Shown: positions 33,519 through 42,421, numbered from the stretch's first letter. The stretch: 64,000 bases of DNA from Natronomonas salinimetallica (GCF_013839515.1 NZ_JACDNQ010000002.1:62001-126000), one strand, 5' to 3'. Program-made: numbers and translations. The notes: generated by a model not told the origin, from the letters alone.

Positions 33519-33686
33519 ATGTCCGGCACCATCGTCCCGCTGGTCGCCGCCTTCGAGTGGCTCTTCGGTACCTTCGGGCCGTTCTTGATCCCGGCGACGC
33601 TTTTCGTTCTCGGTGCCGTGGGATATCTCGTCCTCTATGTGATCGAACGCGCTCGGAGCGACGACTGGTCCGGCGGTGGACGGTGA
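33519..33686 (+). CDS. Small single-pass membrane protein, 55 aa
   Basis: Reads MSGTIVPLVAAFEWLFGTFG, then a hydrophobic helix (FLIPATLFVLGAVGYLVLYV, about 22-41), and a charged cytosolic end with ERARSDDW. A TATA box is correctly placed, codon third positions are GC-rich, and it ends 10 bp before a tandem repeat. Possibly a small haloarchaeal membrane peptide of the kind often missed in annotation; function unknown. Same strand as guaB, 55 bp after it. Confidence 0.65.
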   Translation: MSGTIVPLVAAFEWLFGTFGPFLIPATLFVLGAVGYLVLYVIERARSDDWSGGGR

Positions 33687-33696
33687 TACGGCCGGC

Positions 33697-33759
33697 GACC
33701 CCGAGCGTACGCGGTGTGACCCCGAGCGTACGCGGTGTGACCCCGAGCGTACGCGGTGT
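33697..33759. repeat. 21-bp tandem repeat, three units
   Basis: GACCCCGAGCGTACGCGGTG plus one base is repeated at 33697, 33718 and 33739 without change. It is intergenic, between the 55-aa gene and the peroxidase-related gene. Each unit holds the palindrome GCGTACGC, so it could bind a dimeric factor, but this is unproven. Confidence 0.95.
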
Positions 33760-33845
33760 GACGTTCGGAGACACACACCGGTGACGGTGAGTCCACGTTC
33801 GGGAATGAGGAAACGAATTATATCCGTCCGGATCGATCGTGGGAT

Positions 33846-34430
33846 ATGAACGACGACGCGATGGGCCGGTTTCCGGTCCCCGATCGGGAGGAACTCCCCG
33901 ACGACGTTCGCGAGCGAATCGACGAGGAGGCCGAGCGGGCCGGCTTCACCCCGAACGTCTTCTCGGCGTTCGCGTACAAGCCGAGTCACTTCCGGGCATT
34001 TTTCGCCTATCACGACGCGCTGACGCAGGATACGGCCCTGGAGCGTGCGGAGATCGAAATGATCGTCGTCACGGTGTCCGGCATCAACGACTGTCTGTAC
34101 TGTGTCGTCGCCCACGGGGCCTTACTCCGGATATTCGCCGACGCCCCGAAGCTCGCGGACCAACTGGCGACGAACTACCGGGCGGCGGACCTTTCGGGGC
34201 CTCACCGCGAGATGCTGGATTTCGCCGCGAAGCTCACCGAGACGCCCGACAAAGTCGACGGGACGGATTTCGACCGGCTGCGGGAGGCGGGCTTTTCGGC
34301 CGAGGCGATCTGGGATATCGCCGGCGTCGTGGCCTTTTTCAATCTCTCGAACCGGATGGCGATACTCACCGACATGCGGCCCAACGATCGGTTCTATACG
34401 ATGGGCCGCGGCGAAACCGGGGGCACGTAG
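33846..34430 (+). CDS. Peroxidase-related (AhpD/carboxymuconolactone decarboxylase-like) enzyme
   Basis: 194 aa, all-helical. The AhpD-type redox motif CLYCVVAHG (CxxC followed by H) sits near residue 88, after ERAEIEMIVVTVSGINDC. The C-terminal half (DFAAKLTETPDKVDGTDFDR, IAGVVAFFNLSNRMA) matches the 'uncharacterised peroxidase-related enzyme' group. It probably protects against peroxides or alkylhydroperoxides using the CxxC pair. AATTATATCC at 33813-33822 is 24-33 bp upstream (leaderless). Confidence 0.88.
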   Translation: MNDDAMGRFPVPDREELPDDVRERIDEEAERAGFTPNVFSAFAYKPSHFRAFFAYHDALTQDTALERAEIEMIVVTVSGINDCLYCVVAHGALLRIFADAPKLADQLATNYRAADLSGPHREMLDFAAKLTETPDKVDGTDFDRLREAGFSAEAIWDIAGVVAFFNLSNRMAILTDMRPNDRFYTMGRGETGGT

Positions 34431-34804
34431 CCGGAGATCCCGATACTGCCGGCCGTAGCTTCGTGACGGTGTTCGCCACCCCTGACGGCGAGGTCCGTGA
34501 CAGACGCACAGCCGGCAGTGTGGACCGCGCTCCGACGCCGGGTACACGGACGGGGCGTTCGTCGATTTCGACGACGAAGCGCGGTCCCGGCGTCGTCGAG
34601 CGGTTCGTCCAGTCCACCGTACGAAGCCGGCAAGCAGGTCTGGGGGACGCCGACCGGCCACCCGTCGGTGAGCGGTACGCGACCGTCCGTATCGTGGAGA
34701 CGCCGGAGGAGCCGACACCAACACGGGAGCGCTACCGAGCACTCCCAACCGCTCTATACACCTCCTAGAAGCGTTTAGAAGGAAGCATGCCGTCCACCCA
34801 CGTG
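34431..34804. other. 374-bp stretch without a convincing gene
   Basis: Frames on both strands are open for up to 90 codons, but none has a family-like sequence, a good promoter or consistent halophilic composition. It includes an imperfect inverted repeat at 34444-34520 and two possible TATA sequences (34754-34760, 34774-34779) for the next gene. It may contain a decayed gene; I cannot identify one. Confidence 0.5.
34444..34520. repeat. Imperfect 77-bp inverted repeat with MITE-like ends
   Basis: TACTGCCGGC (34444-34453) pairs with GCCGGCAGTG (34511-34520) with one mismatch, and pairing continues patchily inward (CGTGACGG/CCGTGACA). The outer bases resemble the 107-bp MITEs, but the unit is shorter and has no target duplication. 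It may be a decayed element or a terminator hairpin after the peroxidase-related gene. Confidence 0.5.
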
Positions 34805-35395
34805 ATGGCTGATCAACGACAGCCGACGGCGAGGACCCGTACCGAACCGGTACGCCACCCTATCTGTACCGATCCAACGACGCCGCTTGTGGTCACCTGC
34901 TACGTCCGGGGCGACGTCACGGCTCCGAGCCGTCGCCAGATCGAGGCCGTCCGCCGGCGACTGGAGACGCTCGGGGAGACGTCGCTCGTGGCGGATGTTC
35001 GGGTTCGACAGTGGCCTCCCCGTCGACACGCGACCGGAGCGGGAGCCGACATCACGACGTGCGATGCGCTCGTCGAGCGCTTCGAGCAGTGGGCCGACGA
35101 CTCGGCGTACTCGCTTCGGCCCGCGATCCGCCGCCGGAGCGCGTCGCAGTCGCTGCTGGAGGACGACCCGTCCGCTCCCGGGGTCTGTGTCCCGGTCATG
35201 CTGTTGGAACTGGAGTACGCCGAGCGCGAGACGTCCGGGCCGGCGGGTGTCATCCCCTATACGGTCCCGACTGATTCCGGCGACGCGATCACGTATACCG
35301 TCAGCGACTGGCTGGCGGCGGCCGAGGGTGCGACCGACGTCGGGGTCGGGGACTCCCGCCGCGGCGAGTACGAACGGGTTCCCCAGCGAGCGTAG
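34805..35395 (+). CDS. Haloarchaeal hypothetical protein
   Basis: 196 aa from ATG 34805; the ATG at 34787 is also possible, since TATA-like sequences fit either. The body is a mixed alpha/beta protein (TPLVVTCYVRGDVTAPSRRQ, CDALVERFEQWADDSAYSLR, VMLLELEYAERE, ITYTVSDWLAAAEG). The layout of one domain with an 'RFEQWADD..YSLRPA' helix resembles haloarchaea-only proteins found beside regulators, but I cannot name the family. No membrane segment, single scattered cysteines. Function unknown. Confidence 0.6.
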   Translation: MADQRQPTARTRTEPVRHPICTDPTTPLVVTCYVRGDVTAPSRRQIEAVRRRLETLGETSLVADVRVRQWPPRRHATGAGADITTCDALVERFEQWADDSAYSLRPAIRRRSASQSLLEDDPSAPGVCVPVMLLELEYAERETSGPAGVIPYTVPTDSGDAITYTVSDWLAAAEGATDVGVGDSRRGEYERVPQRA

Positions 35396-35433
35396 TCTCG
35401 ACGCCGATCGGGAACCGAGGCCGCCGCCACACA

Positions 35434-35439
35434 TTTATT
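35434..35439 (+). promoter_or_regulatory. TATA box deciding the GNAT start
   Basis: TTTATT lies 24-29 bp upstream of ATG 35463 but only 9-14 bp from ATG 35448, so the shorter protein is the likely leaderless product. Confidence 0.55.
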
Positions 35440-35462
35440 ACACGGGTATGTCAACTTGGGAC

Positions 35463-35975
35463 ATGGATCTGTACGTCGCCCACCCCGACGACGTCGGCGC
35501 GATCCGGGAGATCGCGCGGACATCGTGGGAGCACGACTATCCGGACATCCTGAGCCGCGAGAGCGTCGAGGCGGCCATCAACGGCTGGTACGGTCACGAT
35601 CGGTTGCGCGAGGAACTCGAAGATCCCTGGACGCACATCTACGTCGCGACCGCGGACGATGCGGGAGAGGGGGCCGGAACCCACGGAATCGCTGGCTTCG
35701 CCCACGCCGTTCTCGACGGGGACGAGGGGCACCTCCTGCGGATCTACGTCTCCCCCGACGCACGACGGAACGGGATCGGGAAGGCGCTCTTCGATCGGGT
35801 CCACCACGAGCTGGGTCGACACGACATCGATCGGCTCAACGCGATGGTGCTCGCCGACAACGAGTTGGGCAACGAGTTCTACGCGGACCGCGGCCTCGTA
35901 CTCGCCGAGCGGGCCGAAACGACGGTCGGCGAGGAAACGTTCGAGGAGAACACCTATTCGCTGGATCTCACCTAG
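35463..35975 (+). CDS. GNAT family N-acetyltransferase
   Basis: 170 aa. Starts MDLYVAHPDDVGAIREIART. Acetyl-CoA-binding motif A is LLRIYVSPDARRNGIGKALF (R/Q-x-x-G-x-G/A variant RRNGIG), and the motif B region is LNAMVLADNELGNEFYADRG. Length is normal. The acetyl acceptor (protein N-terminus, small amine or antibiotic-like molecule) cannot be told. Separate promoter; no evident operon partner. Confidence 0.88.
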   Translation: MDLYVAHPDDVGAIREIARTSWEHDYPDILSRESVEAAINGWYGHDRLREELEDPWTHIYVATADDAGEGAGTHGIAGFAHAVLDGDEGHLLRIYVSPDARRNGIGKALFDRVHHELGRHDIDRLNAMVLADNELGNEFYADRGLVLAERAETTVGEETFEENTYSLDLT

Positions 35976-36083
35976 GGGCCGGGGCGAATCGTCCGCCCAC
36001 CGAAGCGCCGATTCCGCCGCGGAGGGGCCGTTCGTCCCCGGCCGTGACGCATGTGGGCATCGGCGATACGGACCATACCAGGG

Positions 36084-36962
36084 CTACTCGAAGATCTCCG
36101 CGCCGCGTCCGATCGCCGTCTGGTAGGCGCGGGCGTCGACGCCGACGGCGTCGAAGGCGTCGAGCATCGTCGCCGCAATGGACCGTCGGTCGCGCTCGCG
36201 GCAGGCCGCGATCACCGCGGGTCCGGCCCCCGAGATCGTCACACCCGTCGCCCCGGCCTCGAAGGCGGCAGACCGGACCGACTCATAGCCCGTAATCAGG
36301 TCCGCACGGACGGGGCTGACGATCGAATCGTCCATACCGCGCCCGACGAGTTCGGGATCGCCACGGGCCATTCCGATGGCCAACGTCGCGGCGTTTCCGA
36401 CGACCTCGACGACGTCTTCCAGCCGCGCTCCGTCGGGAACGACGCCCCTTGCGTCCCGCGTCGAGACGACGATCTCCGGCAGACAGGTGACGAGCGGTAT
36501 CGACGCGTCGACTGCCGTCACCCCGTCCGGGCGGGCGATGGTGAACCCGCCCATGATCGAGGGGGCGACGTTGTCGGCGTGGGCGGCCCCCGAGACGACC
36601 GCCTCCCCCTCGGCGGCGATCGGGACGAGTTCCTCGCGCGTCAGGCCGCGGCCGTACAGGTCGTTTAGTCCGACCGCGGCGGCCGCGGCCGACGCCGCCG
36701 AGGAGCCGAGTCCGGAGGCCGGCCGGACGCCCTTGTCGATCTGGATGTGGGCCGGGGCCTCGAGCGCCTCGGCGACCGCGCCGACGGTGTTCTTTTCGGG
36801 ATCCTCGGGGATGTACTGGCTCCCGACGCCGGTCACTTCTATCGTGGTGCGGTCGGCCTTTTCGATACGAACGACGTCCGCCGGTCGACCGAGTGCCGCG
36901 CCGAAGACGTCGAAGCCACTCCCCAGGTTCGCACTCGTCGCGGGGGCCCGCACCGTAACCAT
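36084..36962 (-). CDS. thrB: Homoserine kinase
   Basis: 292 aa GHMP kinase that phosphorylates homoserine for threonine synthesis. Starts MVTVRAPATSANLGSGFDVF, the typical ThrB opening. The ATP-binding GHMP motif is RPASGLGSSAASAAAAAVGL, and the C-terminal glycine-rich motif is GATGVTISGAGPAVIA. TTTTAT on the minus strand (36988-36993) is 26-31 bp before the ATG, so a leaderless start. Standard length. No other thr genes are nearby. Confidence 0.94.
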   Translation of the reverse strand: MVTVRAPATSANLGSGFDVFGAALGRPADVVRIEKADRTTIEVTGVGSQYIPEDPEKNTVGAVAEALEAPAHIQIDKGVRPASGLGSSAASAAAAAVGLNDLYGRGLTREELVPIAAEGEAVVSGAAHADNVAPSIMGGFTIARPDGVTAVDASIPLVTCLPEIVVSTRDARGVVPDGARLEDVVEVVGNAATLAIGMARGDPELVGRGMDDSIVSPVRADLITGYESVRSAAFEAGATGVTISGAGPAVIAACRERDRRSIAATMLDAFDAVGVDARAYQTAIGRGAEIFE

Positions 36963-37184
36963 GTAGCCCCGTTCCATTCGCCCCGGAATAAAACCCGACC
37001 TTTCGCTCCGCGTCGTCGCCCCGATAGCCCATACAGCCGGGCAGACACGTACCGCATCTGGCGTGTGTCCAACATCCCCGTAGATACGGGACGCATCAGG
37101 ACCGTCGAGGAGGCTCACCGTGTCGTTACGGTATCCCGCGGCCGAACAGTCACGTTTTTTGCTTCTGGTTCCCGGTACTGTGGT

Positions 37185-37538
37185 ATGGCTACGAACACCA
37201 CCTCGAACGGGGGGTCCGAAGCGAGAACGTTTCCGGCGGCACTGCCGGTCGAGATCCCGTATCGGAGCCGACTGAGTTGGGAACTCGGGACGCGCGTCGT
37301 CGGCGGTACCGAGACGGAGCTGTTGAGCCGCTGGCGCTCCGAGGACGGCTGGGCGCTCGCCGTTTTCCGGGCCACCAGCGAAACGCTCATCATCCGGTTT
37401 CAGACCCCTGCCGGCCGGGAGTTGTTCTACGGTACGGAGGCGTCGGTGCGTTCGACCGTCCGGACGCGGCTCGAGGCACGGCCAGCCTGGCGGCGGGCGG
37501 ATCGACGTGACGAACCGGCCGATCAAAACGACACGTAG
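37185..37538 (+). CDS. Small haloarchaeal hypothetical protein
   Basis: 117 aa. After a polar lead, IPYRSRLSWELGTRVVGGTE and WALAVFRATSETLIIRFQTPA suggest a small beta-sheet with a basic helical end (RTRLEARPAWRRADRRD). No cysteines, signal or membrane segment. TTTTTT at 37155-37160 is 25-30 bp upstream of the ATG. Function and family not recognised. Confidence 0.55.
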   Translation: MATNTTSNGGSEARTFPAALPVEIPYRSRLSWELGTRVVGGTETELLSRWRSEDGWALAVFRATSETLIIRFQTPAGRELFYGTEASVRSTVRTRLEARPAWRRADRRDEPADQNDT

Positions 37539-37638
37539 CCGAGAGAGGTGGCGAGTGGCCGAACGGGCGTGTGGCGGTGGGACCGGCGTCTCCGATGCGC
37601 ATGAAAAGAGCCAACAGCCGCGGCGTCGATTCCCCGGT

Positions 37639-39033
37639 ATGATCGGCATCGTCGGCGGCGGCCTCGCCGGACTCGCCGCCGCCTACCGCCTCCAGCGGGC
37701 GGGCCACGACGTTCGGGTATTCGAGGCCGCCGCCGAGCCGGGCGGCCTCGCCGCGAGCTACGAGACCGCAGGCGACCGCGTCGAATCGTACTATCACCAC
37801 CTCTCGAAGTCCGAGGAGACGATCGTCGAGTTGGCCGCGGAGCTCGGCGTCGGCGAGCGGATCGAGTGGCGCGTCGGTAAGAACGCCTACTACGTCGACG
37901 GCGTCTCTCACCCCCTCGATACGCCCTGGGAGATCGCAGCCTACCCGCACCTGTCGCTCTACGATAAGATCCGGCTTACGGCCCTGACGCTCGGAATCGA
38001 CGTCCGCGGCGGCCGTCCGCGGCGGGACACCTACGACGACATCGAAGCGTTCGAGGACGTCCCCGTCACGGAGTTCCTGTTGGAACACACCACCCGCGGC
38101 GTCTACGAGTACTTTTTCGAACCGCTCTTGGACGCCAAGTTCGGCGACAGAACGGAGGATATTTCGGCGGCGTGGCTGCTCGGCCGCATCAAGTTCCGGG
38201 GCGAACGGGACCTCCTCCGGGGCGAGATCCTGGGCTATCTCGACGGCGGATTCGCCGTCCTCGTCGATGCGCTGGTAGAGGCGGTCGGACGGGATCGAAT
38301 CGACACGGAGACGGCCGTCACGGAGCTATCGTTTTCCGGAGGTGACAGCGGGACCGTCACCGACGGCGGCGCCAGCGCCGGGGACCGTATCGCACCCCAG
38401 GCAGACGGCGACTCGACGCCGTCGGTCACGTCGTTGACGACCCAGCGTCGCGGCGAGGGGGGGTCCGGGACACACGACGTCGACAGCGTCGTCGTCGCGA
38501 CGATGCCGGACGTCCTCGAATCGCTAACCGGCTACGGGTGCGACGTCGACTTCCAGGGATCGATCTGTGCGCTCGTCTCGATGTCCGAGCCGCTTTTGGA
38601 TACCTACTGGCTGAACATCGCCGACGATGCCCCGTTCGGGGCGTTGATTGAGCATACGAACTTCGTCCCCCCGGAGCGATACGGCGGCGAACACCTGTTG
38701 TACGTCGCAAGCTACGTCCAAGGGCCGACGGACGACCTGTGGCAACGGGACGACGACGGGATCGAATCGCTGTGGCTCGAGGGGATCGAGTCGCTGTTCC
38801 CCGAGTTCGACCCCGACGCCGTCACCGACGTTCGGATCTCACGAAACCCGAAGACCGCCCCCGTCTACGAGCGGGGGTATCTGGACATGGTCGTCCCCTA
38901 CGATCTCGCGTCAGCCGGCCACCCCGGAGTGTATTACGCCGGCATGGCCTCGCGGGCGCAGTACCCCGAACGGAGTCTCAACGGTGCGATCGAGGCGGGC
39001 TATGCGGCCGCCGATCGGATCCTGGATCGGTAG
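37639..39033 (+). CDS. FAD-dependent oxidoreductase (amine-oxidase / protoporphyrinogen-oxidase-like)
   Basis: 464 aa. The N-terminal FAD-binding Rossmann motif is MIGIVGGGLAGLAAAYRLQR with the acidic FEAAAEPGGLAAS. The middle resembles NAD(P)-binding/desaturase-like flavoproteins (YYHHLSKSEETIVELA, FEPLLDAKFGDR). The C-terminal FAD contact is YYAGMASRAQYPERSLNGAI. A disordered Ser/Gly/Asp-rich insertion lies at about 240-275. Close in type to UDP-galactopyranose-mutase-like or phytoene-desaturase-like proteins; substrate unknown. Start chosen at the ATG giving the Rossmann strand directly. Confidence 0.85.
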   Translation: MIGIVGGGLAGLAAAYRLQRAGHDVRVFEAAAEPGGLAASYETAGDRVESYYHHLSKSEETIVELAAELGVGERIEWRVGKNAYYVDGVSHPLDTPWEIAAYPHLSLYDKIRLTALTLGIDVRGGRPRRDTYDDIEAFEDVPVTEFLLEHTTRGVYEYFFEPLLDAKFGDRTEDISAAWLLGRIKFRGERDLLRGEILGYLDGGFAVLVDALVEAVGRDRIDTETAVTELSFSGGDSGTVTDGGASAGDRIAPQADGDSTPSVTSLTTQRRGEGGSGTHDVDSVVVATMPDVLESLTGYGCDVDFQGSICALVSMSEPLLDTYWLNIADDAPFGALIEHTNFVPPERYGGEHLLYVASYVQGPTDDLWQRDDDGIESLWLEGIESLFPEFDPDAVTDVRISRNPKTAPVYERGYLDMVVPYDLASAGHPGVYYAGMASRAQYPERSLNGAIEAGYAAADRILDR

Positions 39034-39153
39034 GGGCCGTCGCCACCCGATCGTCGGGTATCGCTGACGGTCTCGGACGGACCGTCTTCCTCGGGTCCCG
39101 GCGAACGCCGATCCGGCCTGACGCTCGCTGATACGTTGCTGTAACGGCCCGTC

Positions 39154-40152
39154 TTAAATCCGGTCGTACTCCCGTCGGAACGTTTCGAGCGTCGCCGCTA
39201 ACACGCCGATGACGATCGGGCCGACGAACAGCCCGGTGAAGCCGACGGAGTAGACCCCGCCCGCGACGCCGATGAGGATCACACCCGGATTCAGCCCCGC
39301 CTGCTGGTCGATGAGGATCGGGCGCGCGTAGTTGTCGAAGAGGCTGACGACGATGACGCCGTAGACGGCCAACAGTACCCCCGCGGTCACCTCGTCGATG
39401 ACGACGAGATAGGCGGATGCGGGTCCCCACACGAGAAACGAGCCGATGAGCGGCAACAGCGAGAGCACCGCCATGACGAACGTCCAAAACACCGCGTTCG
39501 GGATGCCGGCGACCCAGAGGCCGACGCCGGCGATGAGCGCCTGTACCAGCGCCACGACGATGTGGCCGATGACGACGCCCCAGGTCGTCGCGTCGATCTT
39601 CGAGACCAGATCCTCGACGACGTGCGGCGGCAGCGGAACGGTGTCCTTGCCCCACTCGACGAACGCCGGGCCGTCGCGCAACAGATAATAGAGCAAAAAC
39701 AACATGAGCGCAATCCCGATCCCGGCCTGGAGGGCGAATCTGAAAACGCCGGTATAGCCGTCGAAGAGCACGCGGATGAGTTGATCGCCGGCCGTCGCGA
39801 GCAGATCCGTGAGCTCGATGTCGACCTCCTGGCCGAGGAGGTCGGAGAGCCGACGCTCGATCGCCTCGGTATCGAGGTCGATGTCGCCGGCCGCGATCGC
39901 CCGGAGGTCGCCGACGAACACCGAAATGATGTACACGAGCGGGACGATGACCGCGATAATCGTCGCGAAAATGAGGCTCAGTGCCGACGCGGCCCCGCCG
40001 ATGTGTGCCTCGAGACGTCGGTGTAGCGGGTAGAGCACGTACCCCAAGAGCAAGGACGCTACGACGTATTCGAGAAACGGCACGACGATGAGAAGCGTCA
40101 CCACGGAGACGAGCGCGATGACGAGGAGGAGGAACGCCTGCCCGCGGTTCAT
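39154..40152 (-). CDS. AI-2E family (PerM-type) membrane transporter
   Basis: 332 aa with about eight transmembrane helices. The family pattern is clear: an N-terminal hydrophobic pair (LLVIALVSVVTLLIVVPFLE), a soluble helical region around 90-140 (IERRLSDLLGQEVDIELTDL), then FLLYYLLRDGPAFVEWGKDT and the C-terminal block WVAGIPNAVFWTFVMAVLSL. Archaeal members may be Na+/H+ or other exporters; the AI-2 role is not general. TTTTTAAT (minus strand, about 40173-40180) is a TATA box 21-28 bp upstream. Confidence 0.87.
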   Translation of the reverse strand: MNRGQAFLLLVIALVSVVTLLIVVPFLEYVVASLLLGYVLYPLHRRLEAHIGGAASALSLIFATIIAVIVPLVYIISVFVGDLRAIAAGDIDLDTEAIERRLSDLLGQEVDIELTDLLATAGDQLIRVLFDGYTGVFRFALQAGIGIALMLFLLYYLLRDGPAFVEWGKDTVPLPPHVVEDLVSKIDATTWGVVIGHIVVALVQALIAGVGLWVAGIPNAVFWTFVMAVLSLLPLIGSFLVWGPASAYLVVIDEVTAGVLLAVYGVIVVSLFDNYARPILIDQQAGLNPGVILIGVAGGVYSVGFTGLFVGPIVIGVLAATLETFRREYDRI

Positions 40153-40203
40153 ACAGCCCCGTCGCCGCGGGGATTAAAAAGGCTACGGGGAGCCGAGGGC
40201 CGT

Positions 40204-40260
40204 CTAGCTCGCGCCCTTGGAGTCCCCGTCGTCGACGCCGGGCGACTCCCGGGGGTCGAT
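40204..40260 (-). other. Remnant of the original 3' end of the DUF6149-like gene
   Basis: If the 108-bp element and one TGA copy are removed, the DUF6149-like frame reads on into IDPRESPGVDDGDSKGAS and a TAG at 40204-40206, an acidic halophile-like tail of 18 residues. This stretch is therefore former coding sequence cut off by the insertion. Confidence 0.7.
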
Positions 40261-40263
40261 TGA

Positions 40264-40371
40264 TACTGGTGGACGAAATCAAATGAAACCGACTCACGAG
40301 TGATCCGCCGTTCGCTCCGTCGAACGGCGTGATCCTCGTGCGTCGTGTGTACATTCTTTTGTTCGTCAGTA
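40264..40371. mobile_element. MITE-like element, family 2 copy 2 (108 bp, target duplication TGA)
   Basis: Runs from TACTGGTGGACGAAATC to TTGTTCGTCAGTA, flanked by TGA (40261-40263) and TGA (40372-40374). Inverted relative to 19194-19301, with about five mismatches. It contains the internal hairpin CGCCGTTCG...CGAACGGCG. It inserted in the 3' end of the DUF6149-like gene and supplies that gene's present last codon and stop. Confidence 0.92.
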
Positions 40372-40917
40372 TGAGTCGGGTGCTTCCGTATCGCCTCCGA
40401 CGACCGTTTCGCCGTCGCCGGTCTCGACGTAGACGTCGTCGGCGAACCCGGCGATCGCGTTCTCGTATTCGGTCGTCTCCAGCCGCTCGGGCGTTGCGGG
40501 GGCGTCCGCGACGCCTTCCGCCGGGGCGAACACCCCGAGCGGATCGTCGATGGTGATCTCATAACGCTCGAAGAACGTTTCATAACGGCGGTAATGGGCT
40601 TCGAGTTCCTCGCCCGGAATCTCCATCATCTCCGTCCAGCCGTGATCGAAGAAATCGAAGTTCGCCTGGATGTGCGTGATCTCTCTGGCCTCGGCCTCGG
40701 TGTAGCCGGACTCGAGGGCGGCAACGTAGCTGTCCATCGTCGCATCGAAGAAGTCATCGAGGTGGTCGCGCCGCTCCTCGCGGCTTCCCTCCGTTGTCTT
40801 CCCCAGGAAGATCTTCGTATGCATCTTCACCAGGCCGTACCGTGCGACTCCCTTGATGCCGGGGGTAGTGAGCGCTTTCTTCGATGCCCAGTGGCGCGGG
40901 TTCTGATAGATCTTCAT
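40366..40917 (-). CDS. DUF6149-like haloarchaeal protein, C-terminus truncated by a MITE
   Basis: 183 aa from MKIYQNPRHWASKKAL at ATG 40917 (TTCAATAC on the minus strand about 23-30 bp upstream). The helical body with ARYGLVKMHTKIFLGK, HLDDFFDATMDSYVAALESG, ITHIQANFDFFDHGWTEMME and ITIDDPLGVFAPAEG resembles a haloarchaea-only family (DUF6149 from memory). The present end ...APDSY takes its tyrosine and stop from the inserted element. The original protein was 17 residues longer (18 replaced one). The core domain is intact, so it probably still works. Function unknown. Confidence 0.78.
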   Translation of the reverse strand: MKIYQNPRHWASKKALTTPGIKGVARYGLVKMHTKIFLGKTTEGSREERRDHLDDFFDATMDSYVAALESGYTEAEAREITHIQANFDFFDHGWTEMMEIPGEELEAHYRRYETFFERYEITIDDPLGVFAPAEGVADAPATPERLETTEYENAIAGFADDVYVETGDGETVVGGDTEAPDSY

Positions 40918-41091
40918 ACGAACGGGGAGGGCCCGAGGCGTATTGAACGCCCTGCTAGCGGAACCGGCCTTTCGGCGACGCTCCGTCGGTCGCCCCCGGC
41001 CGTGTATACACCTTCGGCGTCCCGTCGGCCCCATCGAACCGGGGGCGTCGATATGGCAATTAACATTAACCCGGATCCTCTATCCGTACCC

Positions 41092-42336
41092 ATGTGTGCG
41101 TCCCACGTAATCATCGGTGACGGCATTGCCGGCGCCTCCGCGGCCGAAACGATCCGGGAGGGCGATCCGGACGCCGACATCACCGTGCTCACCGAGGAAG
41201 GCGAAGCCCTATACAACCGAATCCTGATCAAGGAATTCGCCAAGGGAAAGCTCCCGGAGGCCCCCGTCTCGATCCACGACCCCGACTGGTACGACGAGCG
41301 CGAAATCGACCTGCGACTCGATACGGTCGTCACCGAAGTCGACCCCGACGCTCACGAGGTCTACACCTACGGGGGGGAGACCTTCGAATACGACAAACTC
41401 CTCGTCGCGACCGGCGGGACGCCGACACAGCTCCCGGTCGACAACAGCGACGCCGACGGGATCCACCACTTCTGGACGTTCGAGGACGCACGAGCCATCA
41501 AACGGAGCGCGGAGGCAGCCGAGAAGGGCGTCGTGGTCGGTGCGGGACTGTTGGGTATCGACCTCGCCGCCATCTGTGGCGCACAGAACGTCGACGCACA
41601 CTACCTGATGCGCGGCGAGTCCTGGTGGCGATACGCGCTCTCCCCGGACGGCGCGGAGATCATCCACGATGCCCTCGAAGACGTCGGCGTTACGCCGGTG
41701 TTCGATTCGGGCGTCGATCACTTCGAGACCGACGACGAGGGGCACGTGACCGCCGCGGTCGATCCCAACGGCGAGCGCTTCGAGGCGGAGTTCGCCGGGA
41801 TCGCGATCGGGCTGAACTTCAACACCGAGTTCCTCCGCGGAAGCGGGATCGAGACCGACAACGGGATCATCACCGACGAGTACATGCGGACGAACGTCGA
41901 GGACGTCTACGCCGCCGGTGACATCACCGAGTTCTACGACGTAATTCTCGGCGACCGCGCCCAAAACGGCGCGTGGGGGTCGGCGAAGGAGCAGGGCAAC
42001 ATCGCCGGACAGAACATGGTCGCCGACGGCCCCGAGGCGGAGTTCGAATGGGTCTCCTCGTACTCGATCACCCACTTCGAGTTCCCGTTTCTCTCCTTCG
42101 GCCACCCGACCCGCGGCGACGACTCGGTCGAAAAGAAATACGACGACGGGACCTGGCGTCGGGTCGCACTCAAGGACGGCCGCGTCATCGGCGGCGTGCT
42201 CATCGGCGACCTCTCGGCACAGTCGGTATTAAAAAAGCTCGCCCGGAAGCGACTCGACGTCTCCGACCGGACCGATCTCCTCTTGGAACAGGGCGTCGAC
42301 ATCGACGCCTTCGAGGATCCGGCGACGGCGGACTGA
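41092..42336 (+). CDS. NAD(P)H/FAD-dependent oxidoreductase (pyridine nucleotide-disulfide type)
   Basis: 414 aa. First Rossmann motif HVIIGDGIAGASAAETIREG binds FAD, second motif GVVVGAGLLGIDLAAICGAQ binds NAD(P)H, and the FAD tail motif is VEDVYAAGDITEFYD. It has the layout of NADH oxidase / nitrite-reductase-like or rubredoxin-reductase-like flavoproteins, with a C-terminal domain from about 335. There is no CxxxxC redox disulfide at the first FAD site. The electron acceptor is unknown. ATG 41092 with ATTAAC about 27 bp upstream. Confidence 0.86.
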   Translation: MCASHVIIGDGIAGASAAETIREGDPDADITVLTEEGEALYNRILIKEFAKGKLPEAPVSIHDPDWYDEREIDLRLDTVVTEVDPDAHEVYTYGGETFEYDKLLVATGGTPTQLPVDNSDADGIHHFWTFEDARAIKRSAEAAEKGVVVGAGLLGIDLAAICGAQNVDAHYLMRGESWWRYALSPDGAEIIHDALEDVGVTPVFDSGVDHFETDDEGHVTAAVDPNGERFEAEFAGIAIGLNFNTEFLRGSGIETDNGIITDEYMRTNVEDVYAAGDITEFYDVILGDRAQNGAWGSAKEQGNIAGQNMVADGPEAEFEWVSSYSITHFEFPFLSFGHPTRGDDSVEKKYDDGTWRRVALKDGRVIGGVLIGDLSAQSVLKKLARKRLDVSDRTDLLLEQGVDIDAFEDPATAD

Positions 42337-42421
42337 TCCGGCACCGACGCCCGTGCTCCCGTCGCCGGGGCCGCCGACCCGATTCCAAAGTGTTTTCTCT
42401 CGGCACCTCCCTCTACCGCGT

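Noticed and set aside
32003-33532. Long open frame antisense to guaB
   Set aside because: Same codon-bias artefact; guaB is unambiguous and full length.
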